Shown here: positions 21,891 through 32,103 of the stretch, piece after piece
Layout: every line of letters begins with the position of its first letter
How positions within the stretch are numbered: the stretch's first letter is position 1
NCBI RefSeq assembly: GCF_011601265.1
Contig: NZ_JAAOLX010000003.1
Location: forward strand, 310,001-374,000
Length of the DNA stretch: 64,000 nucleotides
DNA from: Iodobacter violaceini
Lineage (GTDB): Bacteria; Pseudomonadota; Gammaproteobacteria; Burkholderiales; Chitinibacteraceae
Reading direction: 5' to 3'
The notes under the pieces: model-generated
Told to the model about the DNA's origin: nothing
Databases searched by the model: none
What the model saw: only the letters and a program-made list of their open reading frames with translations
Program-made: the position numbers and the translations under genes

Positions 21891-22997
21891 TTATTGGACC
21901 TCATGCATGTATTGTTTAGATATACATGCATATAAAACTTTTGCAAATTGCTCCGGTGTATTATCGTCTGCAACAAAGCAATTCTCAGAAAAAATGCCTT
22001 TAGAAGACATTTTGGTCGCCACCACAGGTATACCCCTTTGTGTAGCCTCAAGAATTTTAATTTTAATCCCAGTTCCTGAAATGATTGGCGATAAAACACA
22101 TAGGCAGCTTGCGTAAAGTTGGTCTAACTCATCCCTACTAATTTCATTTGAAAATGAAATATTCTGATATCCAGAAAAAAACTGCTCGTTCTTAGAACTA
22201 ACTTTTCCAGTAACAATAACCTTTAATGGGCTGGTTCCTGCCTCGCATAATAAAGGAAGTACTTGCTCAACATACCACGTTAATGCCTGCTTATTTTGCG
22301 AAAACTCGACGCTACCAGGGAACAATAAAAATGGCACCTCAAAGTTAACATTACGAATTACTGGATTAACAAAAAGATGATTCGATGTAACATTCACTTT
22401 ATCTAATTCGAATCTTCCTCTATACCAATTCATATCCTCTATTGTCAAAAATAAGTACCCTTTAATTCTTTGATTAAAGATCTTTTTTTCATAAAATGGT
22501 AATTTACACCTATCCAACCAAAATAAAAACTTACGCTTCCAATCTTTGGTTGTCCCCTGCATCTCAGATAAAAATTCACTTACGACATCATGCGAAACTA
22601 ACGTTGTTTTACTTAACGAAGCACTAGGAACAGCTTCAATAGCCCAAAGTGATTCAGCAATAATTTCTTCAGGATTGAACTCATCAATGATTGCACTTAC
22701 CTTCTGCTTAAACTGTTTCACTCCAAACAATGAAGCATATCTTGGCTTTAATGAAATTAAATTAGATAATTCAAAAAACCATGATCTAGCATAGGTATTT
22801 CTTAAATCGACGACACTATCATTTTCAATAAAATATGGCAGACTATTTTGCTCATCAACAGCTGACTCATTACTCAATCCGATCACAAATACTTCATGCC
22901 CTTCTAATTTTGCTTCGTAAATACGACCAAGCACAGACTGTTTATAACCAGAATTAGTAGGAAACAATGGCGCGCATGAAATGAATAATTTTCTCAA
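21891..22997 (-). CDS. Glycosyltransferase, GT4/GT1-like
   Basis: 368 residues. CAPLFPTNSGYKQSVLGRIY at the N-terminus and VLSPIISGTGIKIKILEATQ with RGIPVVAT near the C-terminus match GT-B transferases of the same type as the second half of the 808-residue protein encoded at 15263-17689. The stop is immediately before the wzy start. AT-rich; acceptor and donor cannot be told. Confidence 0.78.
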   Translation of the reverse strand: MRKLFISCAPLFPTNSGYKQSVLGRIYEAKLEGHEVFVIGLSNESAVDEQNSLPYFIENDSVVDLRNTYARSWFFELSNLISLKPRYASLFGVKQFKQKVSAIIDEFNPEEIIAESLWAIEAVPSASLSKTTLVSHDVVSEFLSEMQGTTKDWKRKFLFWLDRCKLPFYEKKIFNQRIKGYLFLTIEDMNWYRGRFELDKVNVTSNHLFVNPVIRNVNFEVPFLLFPGSVEFSQNKQALTWYVEQVLPLLCEAGTSPLKVIVTGKVSSKNEQFFSGYQNISFSNEISRDELDQLYASCLCVLSPIISGTGIKIKILEATQRGIPVVATKMSSKGIFSENCFVADDNTPEQFAKVLYACISKQYMHEVQ

Positions 22998-23029
22998 AAT
23001 AAAACCTATTTATTAAAATTGTTAATTTA

Positions 23030-23578
23030 TTATGGCGCTTGCCAAAAATCATATTTTAATTTGTAAACCAAACAATCTTCGGATCTGTACTTAATAACTC
23101 TGGCTGGATTACCTGCCGCAACACCTAAGCGAGGAATATCCCTACTAACAACAGCTCCAGCATAAATAACAGCCCCCTCACCAATAGTTACACCAGGCAT
23201 AATTAATACGTTAGAAAATATAACCGCATAATTATTAATTCTCACAGGTGCACCTATAGCAGCAAAAGAGCTTGAATTAATATCATGCCCCATTGTGTAT
23301 ATTTTTACGTCATGGGCAATAGAGACGTTATCACCAATATGTATTCCAGACCGATTATCTAAATAACATCCATTATTAACAACACTTCCTGATCCAATAT
23401 GTAACCTACCTCTAGAGAATACTCTAACATTTCGATGTATGCTCGCTGAAGTAGTTACTTGTGCTCCAAAGAAAATCAACAACCATCGCCTTAGGATAAA
23501 CGTTGGAATATATTTTAATAAAACATTTACAACCCATATAATTATATATATGAAATTCAATTTTATATAACTTCTCAT
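23030..23578 (-). CDS. Hexapeptide-repeat O-acetyltransferase
   Basis: 182 residues. After a hydrophobic N-terminal stretch (~10-30), left-handed beta-helix hexapeptides run from ~50 to ~165 (IGSGSVVNNGCYLDNRSG, IHIGDNVSIAHDVKIYTMG, PGVTIGEGAVIYAGAVVS), with the catalytic-type histidine in YTMGHDIN and the end motif AAGNPARVIKYR. This is the WcaF/CatB-like fold; it probably O-acetylates a sugar of the repeat unit. Lies in the AT-rich serotype-type block. Confidence 0.85.
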   Translation of the reverse strand: MRSYIKLNFIYIIIWVVNVLLKYIPTFILRRWLLIFFGAQVTTSASIHRNVRVFSRGRLHIGSGSVVNNGCYLDNRSGIHIGDNVSIAHDVKIYTMGHDINSSSFAAIGAPVRINNYAVIFSNVLIMPGVTIGEGAVIYAGAVVSRDIPRLGVAAGNPARVIKYRSEDCLVYKLKYDFWQAP

Positions 23579-23594
23579 ACGTCAGCCCGTTCAA

Positions 23595-24377
23595 TTAAAT
23601 CAAATTTTTAATTTTTCTTTTCAGACTTACCAAACCAGATACACGATATATATTCTTAACCGTAATAAGTAACTTATTAAGTGTCAATTCAGATTCTTTA
23701 ATAAAGCCATGCCGGACTAAGCAAGATAAATATTGCAAACTTGCCTCCTTCCACTTTCTGTCACTTACTCCACCTAACTCCATGTAATTTTCTGTATTAA
23801 CCTTCATAAAGTTTACTTTTAATTTTAACGCTCTCAATAACCAATCTGTATCAACGGCAATTGATATATTTTGATCAAAGCAGCCGACTAAATCATATAC
23901 TGCTTTCGTTGTAAAACAGCTAGTATGCATAAAATGAAAACCATTTACTATGTCACTTTCATTAAAAACATCATCAACAATATAAGATACTTTATTATTT
24001 GCTGTTAAGTATGTTTTTCCATATAAAATATCGAGCTGGTCACGACGTAAATTACTTACGTTCTTTTCAATAAATGCACTCTCATAGAGATCGCCACAAT
24101 TTAAAATGCAAATGTAGTCTCCTGAAGCTTTGGCAACCCCCTTATTCCAAGCATCTCCAATTCCATTGTCCGGCTCAGAAACCCAATAACTAACTAATGC
24201 TTCATTTTTTCTTATTAACTCGACCGTCCTATCTTTAGATCCACCATCAATAACAATATATTCAATATTTTTATACGTCTGGTTTTTAATACACTTCATT
24301 GTTTTTTCAATATTGGCTTCGTCATTATAAACAACGGTAATTACCGAAACCAAAGGCTGCTCTTTATTATTGACCAT
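23595..24377 (-). CDS. GT2-family glycosyltransferase
   Basis: 260 residues. SVITVVYNDEANIEKTMKCI, YIVIDGGSKDRTVELI, WVSEPDNGIGDAWNKGVAKA and GDYICILNCGDLY are the classical GT-A donor and metal-binding motifs of the WcaA/PGL-type GT2 branch. Length is normal. It probably adds one residue of the O-unit; which sugar is not clear. Confidence 0.85.
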   Translation of the reverse strand: MVNNKEQPLVSVITVVYNDEANIEKTMKCIKNQTYKNIEYIVIDGGSKDRTVELIRKNEALVSYWVSEPDNGIGDAWNKGVAKASGDYICILNCGDLYESAFIEKNVSNLRRDQLDILYGKTYLTANNKVSYIVDDVFNESDIVNGFHFMHTSCFTTKAVYDLVGCFDQNISIAVDTDWLLRALKLKVNFMKVNTENYMELGGVSDRKWKEASLQYLSCLVRHGFIKESELTLNKLLITVKNIYRVSGLVSLKRKIKNLI

Positions 24378-24417
24378 CTAACAATTAACCTTATTTACAT
24401 GAATGGGTATAAAAACA

Positions 24418-25374
24418 CTAAAATGCTGAATTATATGCGTTTAACAACCCACGTCTAAAATCAGTGGTTGAACGCCATCCCATATTACTTAATTTTGACA
24501 CGTCCAGAAGTTTCTTCATCGTACCATCTGGCTTACTCGCATCAAAAACTAACTCACCTTTAAACCCAACAACGTCACATATAATTATAGCTAATTCTCT
24601 AATCGTCATATCCTCACCCGTGCCAATATTTACCAGCGGCGGATGTTGATCATTTAATTGCTTTCTATATTCAGCATCAGGTAAGTTTAATAAATGAACA
24701 CAAGCCTCAGCCATATCCTCGCAATAAAGAAATTCACGCTGAGGAGTACCACTTCCCCAAACAACCATCTCTTTAACACCACTTATCTTTGCATCATGGG
24801 CTTTACGAATAAGCGCTGGAATGACATGGCTATTTTCAGGGTGGTAATTGTCCCCCGGGCCATAAAGATTGGTTGGCATCACAGCAATATATTGAGTGCC
24901 ATACTGGCGGTTATAGCTCCAACACATTTCAATACCGGCAATTTTAGCTAAGGCGTAAGGCTGATTAGTCTGCTCTAAAGGGCCTGTTAATAAATACTCC
25001 TCTTTAATTGGCTGCGGACAATCTTTAGGATAAATACAGCTAGAGCCTAAAAACATCAGCCGATTAACGCCATGCTGATAAGCAGCATGGATTACGTTAT
25101 TTTGTATCATTAAATTTTGATAAATAAAATCACCGCGATAGACATTGTTTGCATGAATACCGCCGACTTTTGCAGCGGCCAAAAATACAAAATCTGGCTT
25201 TTCTTCTGCAAAGAATGCATTCACTGCAGCCTGATTAGTTAGATCTAATTCAGCATGAGTACGGGTTACAATATTTGTCAGCCCCTGCTTATTTAGTTCA
25301 CGAAGAATTGCAGAACCAACCATTCCTCGGTGACCCGCAATATAGATTTTATGTTCAAGCAGAATATAGGACAT
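24418..25374 (-). CDS. fcl: GDP-L-fucose synthase (Fcl/WcaG)
   Basis: 318 residues. Nucleotide-binding [53 protein letters not shown] and catalytic [16 protein letters not shown] (Y-x3-K) are diagnostic for GDP-4-keto-6-deoxymannose epimerase/reductase. It completes GDP-L-fucose from the Gmd product encoded just upstream. A strong intrinsic terminator lies in the 57-bp spacer after gmd, which is odd for two steps of one pathway. Confidence 0.95.
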   Translation of the reverse strand: MSYILLEHKIYIAGHRGMVGSAILRELNKQGLTNIVTRTHAELDLTNQAAVNAFFAEEKPDFVFLAAAKVGGIHANNVYRGDFIYQNLMIQNNVIHAAYQHGVNRLMFLGSSCIYPKDCPQPIKEEYLLTGPLEQTNQPYALAKIAGIEMCWSYNRQYGTQYIAVMPTNLYGPGDNYHPENSHVIPALIRKAHDAKISGVKEMVVWGSGTPQREFLYCEDMAEACVHLLNLPDAEYRKQLNDQHPPLVNIGTGEDMTIRELAIIICDVVGFKGELVFDASKPDGTMKKLLDVSKLSNMGWRSTTDFRRGLLNAYNSAF

Positions 25375-25397
25375 TTTATTTATTCAATTTAATAGAG

Positions 25398-25427
25398 AAA
25401 AAAACCGGGCACACTGTGCCCGGTTTT
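25398..25427 (-). terminator. Intrinsic terminator between gmd and fcl
   Basis: AAAACCGGGCAC at 25401-25412 pairs perfectly with 25416-25427, with a 3-nt loop. On the minus strand the stem is followed by seven T. It sits after the gmd stop and before the fcl start, inside what otherwise looks like one operon. Confidence 0.85.
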
Positions 25428-25431
25428 ATTT

Positions 25432-26553
25432 TTATTGTTCAGTTGAAACAGCAACCGAGTAACCATGTGTTTTTAGTAATGCATGCTGACGGGCTTGTAC
25501 CAAATCATACTCAACCATTTCTTGAACCATTTCTTGCAATGTGGTTTCTGGCACCCAGCCTAATTTCTCTTTAGCTTTGTTTGGATCGCCCAATAATGTT
25601 TCAACTTCTGCTGGGCGGAAATAGCGTGGGTCGACTTGCATAATAATATCACCCACTTTTAATGCCGGAGCCTTATCGCCTTCAATTTTAACAACTACGG
25701 CTTTTTCCTCTGCACCTTTACCTTCAAATGCTAAAGTTAGGCCAAGCTCAGCAGCTGCAAGAGTAATAAACTCTCGAACACTGTATTGCACACCAGTTGC
25801 AATTACAAAATCATCAGCCACATCATTTTGCAACATCATCCATTGCATTTTAACGTAGTCACGGGCATGGCCCCAATCACGTAAAGAATCGATATTGCCC
25901 ATAAACAAGCACTTCTCAAGCCCTTGAGCAATATTCGCTAAGCCACGAGTAATTTTACGTGTAACAAAAGTTTCACCACGACGCGGGCTTTCATGATTAA
26001 ACAAGATGCCGTTACAAGCATACATGCCATAAGCTTCGCGATAATTCACCACAATCCAATATGCATACATTTTTGCTACAGCATAAGGGCTACGGGGGTG
26101 AAATGGCGTTGTTTCTTTCTGTGGAATTTCTTGCACTAAACCAAACAACTCAGATGTAGATGCTTGATAAAAACGCGTTTTCTTTTCCATACCCAGAAAA
26201 CGAATCGCTTCCAGTAGACGCAAAGTTCCCATTGCAACAACGTCAGCAGTATATTCGGGAGCCTCAAAACTTACGGCCACGTGGGATTGAGCGGCTAGGT
26301 TGTAAACCTCATCCGGCTGCACTTCTTTTAAAATGCGGGTTAAATTAGATGAATCTGTTAAATCGCCATAATGTAGTTTGAAATTGCTATTCTCAATATG
26401 TGGATCTTGATAAATATGATCAACACGTTGAGTATTAAAAGACGATGCACGGCGCTTAATGCCATGGACTTCATAGCCTTTTTCTAATAAAAATTCAGCG
26501 AGGTAGGAACCGTCTTGGCCAGTAATACCTGTAATGAGAGCTTTCTTAACCAT
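25432..26553 (-). CDS. gmd: GDP-mannose 4,6-dehydratase
   Basis: 373 residues, the normal size. [60 protein letters not shown] and [20 protein letters not shown] are all Gmd signatures, with Y-x3-K catalysis. It converts GDP-D-mannose to GDP-4-keto-6-deoxy-D-mannose, used by the following fcl gene. No manA/manB/manC genes for GDP-mannose are in the window. Confidence 0.96.
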   Translation of the reverse strand: MVKKALITGITGQDGSYLAEFLLEKGYEVHGIKRRASSFNTQRVDHIYQDPHIENSNFKLHYGDLTDSSNLTRILKEVQPDEVYNLAAQSHVAVSFEAPEYTADVVAMGTLRLLEAIRFLGMEKKTRFYQASTSELFGLVQEIPQKETTPFHPRSPYAVAKMYAYWIVVNYREAYGMYACNGILFNHESPRRGETFVTRKITRGLANIAQGLEKCLFMGNIDSLRDWGHARDYVKMQWMMLQNDVADDFVIATGVQYSVREFITLAAAELGLTLAFEGKGAEEKAVVVKIEGDKAPALKVGDIIMQVDPRYFRPAEVETLLGDPNKAKEKLGWVPETTLQEMVQEMVEYDLVQARQHALLKTHGYSVAVSTEQ

Positions 26554-26572
26554 ATATAACCAACTCCAACAT

Positions 26573-27535
26573 TCATTTCAATAAATTAAAACGTTTAAAA
26601 ATGAATTTACTTGAAATAATACAAATAGACTGATACGCCATTAATACCAACTCTAAAATAGATCCATTCCCTTCGTATTCTTTTAAAAATGCCACGGGGT
26701 TTAACCACTTTTTCCTTTGTCTAATCCGTAACAACCAACTATATGTTAAGTATTTGCTCCAGACGTTTTGGCTGCATTTTTTCTTTAAGAAAAAACTGAT
26801 TGCAGATAAATACCCCTCCATTACCTGCAGCTTTAAATGTCCAATTGAAAAAGAGCCTGAATGAGCCCTGAAATAAACCAAAGGCTTTCCTATGTACGCA
26901 ACAGCCTTATATTTTTCTGCCGTTAGCAGCGAAATCATGACATCAGGCCCTGCCCCATGCCGATCGAATGGTCGAGGTGTAGCCGTAGGAAAATTCGTAT
27001 GCAAGTTATTTATTAAATCAACCGCGCGTATTAATATTGCTCCAGGGCTGACGGGGGCTTTAAATTGCAATAATAAATTTAAATATTGAGAAAAAGAAAG
27101 TAGAGTTGATTTTCCACTATTATACTCAACACATGCTGACTCCTTACTTTCCCCAACAAGTGCAGAACAGTAAACAAAAGCAACGTCCCTGTTTTCTAAC
27201 GCAGGGAGCATTTCACTAATGCATTCTGGCGCCAAACAATCATCACTAAATAATATTTTACTATATTCGCCTGTTGCCTCTTCGACACAGCGTATCCAGT
27301 TTCGTACAGGGCCGACATTTTCTTCATTACGAAATATTCTTACCCGATGATCCCTTTCGGCAAACTTTTGACATATTGCCCATGTCTGATCTGTACTTGC
27401 ATTATCAACAATAACCACTTCAAAATCTGTGTAAGTTTGAAATAGTGCAGACTGAATACACTCTGCTATATAAGTCTCCCGGTTAAAAACTGGAATTAGT
27501 ATACTAACTTTATCCTTTTTTCTCAGAGAATTCAT
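26573..27535 (-). CDS. GT2-family glycosyltransferase
   Basis: 320 residues. [58 protein letters not shown] and [14 protein letters not shown] are GT-A motifs with the DD metal site. Starts inside the wzx stop codon (ATGA overlap), so it is coupled to the flippase. Its position after rfbE-wzx resembles the O-unit transferases of Salmonella/Yersinia dideoxyhexose loci; transfer of the dideoxyhexose is a guess. Confidence 0.83.
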   Translation of the reverse strand: MNSLRKKDKVSILIPVFNRETYIAECIQSALFQTYTDFEVVIVDNASTDQTWAICQKFAERDHRVRIFRNEENVGPVRNWIRCVEEATGEYSKILFSDDCLAPECISEMLPALENRDVAFVYCSALVGESKESACVEYNSGKSTLLSFSQYLNLLLQFKAPVSPGAILIRAVDLINNLHTNFPTATPRPFDRHGAGPDVMISLLTAEKYKAVAYIGKPLVYFRAHSGSFSIGHLKLQVMEGYLSAISFFLKKKCSQNVWSKYLTYSWLLRIRQRKKWLNPVAFLKEYEGNGSILELVLMAYQSICIISSKFIFKRFNLLK

Positions 27536-28860
27536 CCATTAACCTTTTTCATTTTCCCACGAAGAATTCCCAACACCTGAATAGGAAGAACTACGCTTGC
27601 GATTGATAAACTAATACAAGTACCGATCACAACTCCACTTAAGCCGAATCCAAAATACTTCACGAGAATTAAAGCAATTGGTATATTTAAGAACATAGCA
27701 AGAACTGCAGTATAAAGTTGAACCTGGATAGCCTCAATGCCATTTAAAAACATAGCAAATATATTATTCCAGGTTGATATCAGAATAAAGCCCCCCATTG
27801 TAATGACCAATGGCAACGAAACAACAAATTCACCGCCGATCCACACTTTAATTATAGACTGAGCCAATATAACAGCAACAATCACTGCAGCGACAATCGC
27901 AAGATATACATAGACTTGTTTTTTCAACATATTTTTCACCCATTTCATGTCACCGCGATGATAAGCGTCGGTATATGCAGACCATAGCGGAGCTGAAATT
28001 AAAGTATGAAAAAATGTAATAATACTAAAAAGCTTGAAGACTACTTCATACTGAGTAACATATTGAGGGCCGAATAATTGAGTAATCAGCATTTTATCTG
28101 TAGTAAAGATAACAAGAACTGCAAGCTGAATTAAAAAAAACTTCATCCCAATTGAAAGTAAAGGATGAACATGTTCGCGCTTCAACAAAAAAGAGGGGCG
28201 GAAATCAGCATTATCTTTAAAAAAGATAACACTCAAAATTAAGTTTGCAGAAACAAGTGATAATCCATAAGATAATGCGAGATAACTGATATTGCCTTCA
28301 GCTTTATACAAAAGAATACCAATAAATAAAAGTGCCAATAAACTTGAAATCAACTGGCCAAAAGAAACCAGCGATGTTCTTTGCACTGCGCTAAGTAACG
28401 CGGCTATCAAACCCAGCCAAAAGTTAAAGACAACAAATAAGGCTGCAATTTGTATTGTGGCTCGTAAGATATGCTCCGAAACAGACGTTACATTAAATAC
28501 TGACTGCCAAGAAATAAAAAATGATGCAAAAAAGATAAGCAAATAGATAAAAAAAGCAATTATACCAATAAGTGTATATCCAGAGGATATATAGCCTGCA
28601 GCAAGTACTCGATCGCTTTTTGCTAATGCCTCAGTGACTTTATTTCTTAATCCGTTCCCAACCCCTAGATCAAAGAAAACAATCCATGACATGACAGTAA
28701 GTAATGTTGACCAAACGCCAAATTGTACTTGCCCCAAATAACGTATCATTAAAGGAATAGCAAAAAACGACGACAACATCGCTACCCCCTTAAATATAAC
28801 CGTCCCCTTAATTTGAACAAAGTAATTCCTTGTTCGTTCTTGGGATACATCGTTTACCAT
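27532..28860 (-). CDS. wzx: O-antigen flippase (Wzx)
   Basis: 442 residues with about twelve membrane helices in the pattern of the polysaccharide-transporter branch of the MOP superfamily: MIRYLGQVQFGVWSTLLTVM and FDLGVGNGLRNKVTEALAKS near the N-terminus, then TTDKMLITQLFGPQYVTQYE in the middle. It would flip undecaprenyl-pyrophosphate-linked units to the periplasm. It follows rfbE with TAATG overlap, the same neighbour order as rfbE-rfbX in Salmonella. Confidence 0.88.
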   Translation of the reverse strand: MVNDVSQERTRNYFVQIKGTVIFKGVAMLSSFFAIPLMIRYLGQVQFGVWSTLLTVMSWIVFFDLGVGNGLRNKVTEALAKSDRVLAAGYISSGYTLIGIIAFFIYLLIFFASFFISWQSVFNVTSVSEHILRATIQIAALFVVFNFWLGLIAALLSAVQRTSLVSFGQLISSLLALLFIGILLYKAEGNISYLALSYGLSLVSANLILSVIFFKDNADFRPSFLLKREHVHPLLSIGMKFFLIQLAVLVIFTTDKMLITQLFGPQYVTQYEVVFKLFSIITFFHTLISAPLWSAYTDAYHRGDMKWVKNMLKKQVYVYLAIVAAVIVAVILAQSIIKVWIGGEFVVSLPLVITMGGFILISTWNNIFAMFLNGIEAIQVQLYTAVLAMFLNIPIALILVKYFGFGLSGVVIGTCISLSIASVVLPIQVLGILRGKMKKVNG

Positions 28861-29879
28861 TATGCTTCACGTACCCACTGAACCATCCGTTTAACACCTT
28901 CTTGAGCAGAAACCATTGGCCGCCACTGAAGTAATTGTTCTGCTTTTTTTATTTCAGCCACAAATACCCGCTGATCACTTTCTCTTACAGGTAGTTGTTT
29001 ATACTTCAATTCCACTGCACATTCTTTTTCAAGTATTGAAAATAACTCTAATAAAGAAAGACTATTTGCAATCCCTCCCCCAATATTAAATGCCTGTCCT
29101 TTTGCCTTATCAATATGGGTTACGGCTGCCATATAAAGACGCTTCATATCATCAGCATGTAAAACATCGCGAACTTGTTTACCTGAACCTGAAATAGTAA
29201 ATGGCTCTTTAGCAATTCCCTTACTTGTTTCAACAGCTTTTTGACAAAACCAACCAATCCAGCCCTGATCATAAGTAGCAAACTGCCTGCCACCATACAT
29301 TGATGAATGGCGGAATACGACCGTTTTCAGACCAAAAATCCGTGCGTAATCAAGCATATATTGGTCAGCGGCACCTTTTGAGCATCCATATGGAGAATGG
29401 AATTCAAGTGGCGTTTTTTCATCAAAACCATTTGGTTTTTCAATACATTCAAATCGAGTCTCAGATTCTTTATAAGTAAACTGCTCTAAATCACCATAAA
29501 CTTTATTAGTTGAAGAATAAACGACAATAGCATCTGCCGAGAAACTTCTGACTGCTTCGAGTAAGTTATATGAACCAAGAACATTAATCTCAAAATCCAT
29601 CCGTGAATTAGCAATCGAAGTGGTCATTGCCACTTGCCCTGCCAAATGAAAAATCACATCGGGTTTAAAATTTTGAATAATGCGACTAATATCGTTGTAA
29701 TTACGTATATCTCCATGTTCAAAGACAAAATCACCCTGCCCCTGCAGCCAAAGCAAATTATCACGAGAGCCATTGCGGTAAAGATTATCAAAGATAACCA
29801 GCTCATCACCACGGGCAAGCGCATCAGAAGCTAAATTGCTACCCAGAAAACCACATCCACCTGTAATCAATAACTTCAT
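28860..29879 (-). CDS. rfbE: CDP-paratose 2-epimerase (tyvelose synthesis)
   Basis: 339 residues from the ATG at 29879, preceded by AAGGAAAG and overlapping the previous stop (ATGA). Extended [63 protein letters not shown] and the Y-x3-K in [20 protein letters not shown], plus [20 protein letters not shown], a block typical of CDP-tyvelose epimerase (TyvE/RfbE). It would convert CDP-D-paratose to CDP-D-tyvelose. Its presence next to an RfbS-like synthase makes the dideoxyhexose more likely tyvelose than abequose. Confidence 0.88.
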   Translation of the reverse strand: MKLLITGGCGFLGSNLASDALARGDELVIFDNLYRNGSRDNLLWLQGQGDFVFEHGDIRNYNDISRIIQNFKPDVIFHLAGQVAMTTSIANSRMDFEINVLGSYNLLEAVRSFSADAIVVYSSTNKVYGDLEQFTYKESETRFECIEKPNGFDEKTPLEFHSPYGCSKGAADQYMLDYARIFGLKTVVFRHSSMYGGRQFATYDQGWIGWFCQKAVETSKGIAKEPFTISGSGKQVRDVLHADDMKRLYMAAVTHIDKAKGQAFNIGGGIANSLSLLELFSILEKECAVELKYKQLPVRESDQRVFVAEIKKAEQLLQWRPMVSAQEGVKRMVQWVREA

Positions 29880-30745
29880 TTGGTACTTTCCTTGATCTTT
29901 TTTAATCCTGTGATTAAATTCGTTGTGCAATTCCAGCCCAGCTGGTTAAAAAATGCCAGTTCAGGGCAGGCAGGCTGTACCTCATTTACACGATCCGCTT
30001 TTTTACCAAACATTAAGCGAGAAGATGACCCGGTAATGGCATGAATCATTTCTACCAGATCCCTGATGCGGATCATTTCACCACTGCCAAGAGCTGCTTC
30101 GTACCAGCCAGAATCAAGATCCATGCACTTATTAACTAACTGCTGATAGGCTGAAACCACATCATCGATATAAATAAAATTACGCTGCTGCAAACCAGAA
30201 GTCAGCTCGATCTCCGGTGTATTTTGATTACATTGCTTAAATAACCAGGATACAAATTTGCTGTCATCGTCTGCTGGGCCATAAAAATGCTCTAGGCGAA
30301 TATTATAAAAATCAATTAGGCCGCTATTAGCAAATTTCTTACCCCAAGCAGAAAACTGGCTCTTAGATAATGCATAAGCATTAACATCTGCATTTAGTGC
30401 GCTGTCTGTATTAATAAATGCTCTGACTTTAAAATCTGCCGCAGCCTGCAATAGTTGCAGTGGAAACAGGGTATTGGCCTGAAAGATATCAGTATCACTT
30501 TCACCGTTTCTTCCATAACAAGTTGCCACATGAATAACAACATCTGCCCCTTCCATTTCCAGAAAGGGGGCAGACATATTATCCGGCTCAATATCAAACA
30601 TAGTGATTTGATCAGCAATATCCTGTAAGCGATCCAGGCGTGATGCAGGTCTTTTCAAGACGGCCACCTGATGGCCATCTTGCAGGAATGCATGAACCAG
30701 TTTGCTGCCAAGATAGCCAGTGGCACCTGTCAATAAAATTTTCAT
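29876..30745 (-). CDS. rfbS: CDP-paratose synthase-like reductase (RfbS/Prt)
   Basis: 289 residues, extended SDR with [19 protein letters not shown]. Several blocks look like Salmonella Typhi Rfb[50 protein letters not shown] and [16 protein letters not shown]. RfbS reduces the C4 keto group of CDP-3,6-dideoxy-4-hexulose to give CDP-paratose. Abequose synthase (RfbJ) is the related alternative, but the epimerase gene next to it argues for paratose. Lies 7 nt after rfbH. Confidence 0.82.
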   Translation of the reverse strand: MKILLTGATGYLGSKLVHAFLQDGHQVAVLKRPASRLDRLQDIADQITMFDIEPDNMSAPFLEMEGADVVIHVATCYGRNGESDTDIFQANTLFPLQLLQAAADFKVRAFINTDSALNADVNAYALSKSQFSAWGKKFANSGLIDFYNIRLEHFYGPADDDSKFVSWLFKQCNQNTPEIELTSGLQQRNFIYIDDVVSAYQQLVNKCMDLDSGWYEAALGSGEMIRIRDLVEMIHAITGSSSRLMFGKKADRVNEVQPACPELAFFNQLGWNCTTNLITGLKKIKESTK

Positions 30746-30752
30746 AGTGGAC

Positions 30753-32069
30753 TTAGAAATTCACACCAACAAATGTCTCAATTTTCTCAACTACAAAATC
30801 AAGCATTTCTGTAGTTAGGCCGGGGTAAACACCGATCCAGAAAGTATTGTGCATGACACGATCGGTATTGGTTAATTCGCCACTAATACGGAAATTTCGG
30901 CCAATCATATATGGCTGGCGGGTTAAATTACCGGCAAATAATAAGCGTGTGCCAATTTTGTTTTGGTCCAGGTAATTCAGTAAATCGACACGATTGATGC
31001 CGGCCTCTTCACGAATAGTAATTGGGAAACCAAACCATGATGGCGTGCTGTTTGCTGTAGCTTCTGGCAGAATAAGAAACTCTGCACATGTTGCTAATTT
31101 TTCTTTCAGGTATTCAAAATTAGCCTGGCGTGCAGCAATAAAGCCTTCTAATTTATCCATTTGTGCGAGGGCACACGCGGCTTGCATATCGCTGATTTTT
31201 AAGTTGTAGCCCAGATGTGAATAGGTGTATTTATGATCGTAGCCTTCTGGCAAATTGCCCAGTTTCTGGCAAAAACGTTTATTACAGGTATTGTCTTTAC
31301 CTGGCCCGCAATAGCAATCACGTCCCCAATCACGGAATGATTCAATAATTTGTTTTAATTCATAATTATTGGTAAATACCGCGCCGCCTTCACCCATGGT
31401 GATATGGTGGGCAGGGTAAAAGCTCAGTGTGCTAATATCACCAAAAGTGCCTACTAATTGACCATTGTAAGTGGTGCCAAGCGCATCACAACAATCTTCA
31501 ATTAACCACAGTTTATGGCGGGTACAAATCTCACGAATCACTTCCAAATTGTATGGGTTACCCAAAGTATGGGCTAACATAATGGCTTTAGTTTTTGGGC
31601 TAATTGCCGCTTCAATTTTAGCCGGGTCAATATTGTAGGTTGGGATATCCACATCTACAAATACGGGCACAGCCCCAAATTGTAAAATTGGGTTCACTGA
31701 AGTCGGAAAGCCTGCGGCTACGCCGATTACTTCATCACCGGGCTGAATAGCACGCGCGCCTAATTTGTGCGAAGTAAGCGCCGAAAAAGCCAGCAAATTA
31801 GCAGATGATCCGGAGTTAGTGGTTAATACATATTTAACCCCCAGATATTCGCTAAGGCGCTGTTCAAAAGCATCGTTAAAACGACCTGTAGTCAGCCAGC
31901 CATCCAGAGATGCTTCGACCATATTTTTAAGCTCAGCCGCATCCAATACTTTGCCCGATGGTGGAACAACCGAAGTACCTGCGGTAAATTCACGCGGGGC
32001 TAGTGTAATAGCAGCAAATTCTTCTACCAACTTAGCAATTTGCAAACGAATTTCTTGAGATTTTTCCAC
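30753..32069 (-). CDS. rfbH: CDP-4-keto-6-deoxyglucose 3-dehydrase (RfbH/DdhC, E1)
   Basis: 438 residues, starting with GTG at 32069. It is an aminotransferase-fold, PMP-dependent dehydrase. The usual PLP lysine is replaced by histidine in [14 protein letters not shown], the hallmark of E1. The [2Fe-2S] ligands are present with the exact family spacing C-X57-C-X1-C-X7-C (from EDCC to CYC and NTC). It removes the C3 hydroxyl with an E3 reductase (RfbI/DdhD), whose gene is not in this window. Strong assignment. Confidence 0.95.
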   Translation of the reverse strand: MEKSQEIRLQIAKLVEEFAAITLAPREFTAGTSVVPPSGKVLDAAELKNMVEASLDGWLTTGRFNDAFEQRLSEYLGVKYVLTTNSGSSANLLAFSALTSHKLGARAIQPGDEVIGVAAGFPTSVNPILQFGAVPVFVDVDIPTYNIDPAKIEAAISPKTKAIMLAHTLGNPYNLEVIREICTRHKLWLIEDCCDALGTTYNGQLVGTFGDISTLSFYPAHHITMGEGGAVFTNNYELKQIIESFRDWGRDCYCGPGKDNTCNKRFCQKLGNLPEGYDHKYTYSHLGYNLKISDMQAACALAQMDKLEGFIAARQANFEYLKEKLATCAEFLILPEATANSTPSWFGFPITIREEAGINRVDLLNYLDQNKIGTRLLFAGNLTRQPYMIGRNFRISGELTNTDRVMHNTFWIGVYPGLTTEMLDFVVEKIETFVGVNF

Positions 32070-32103
32070 GATTTATTCCAATACTTAATGGTGTTAGTTT
32101 TTA

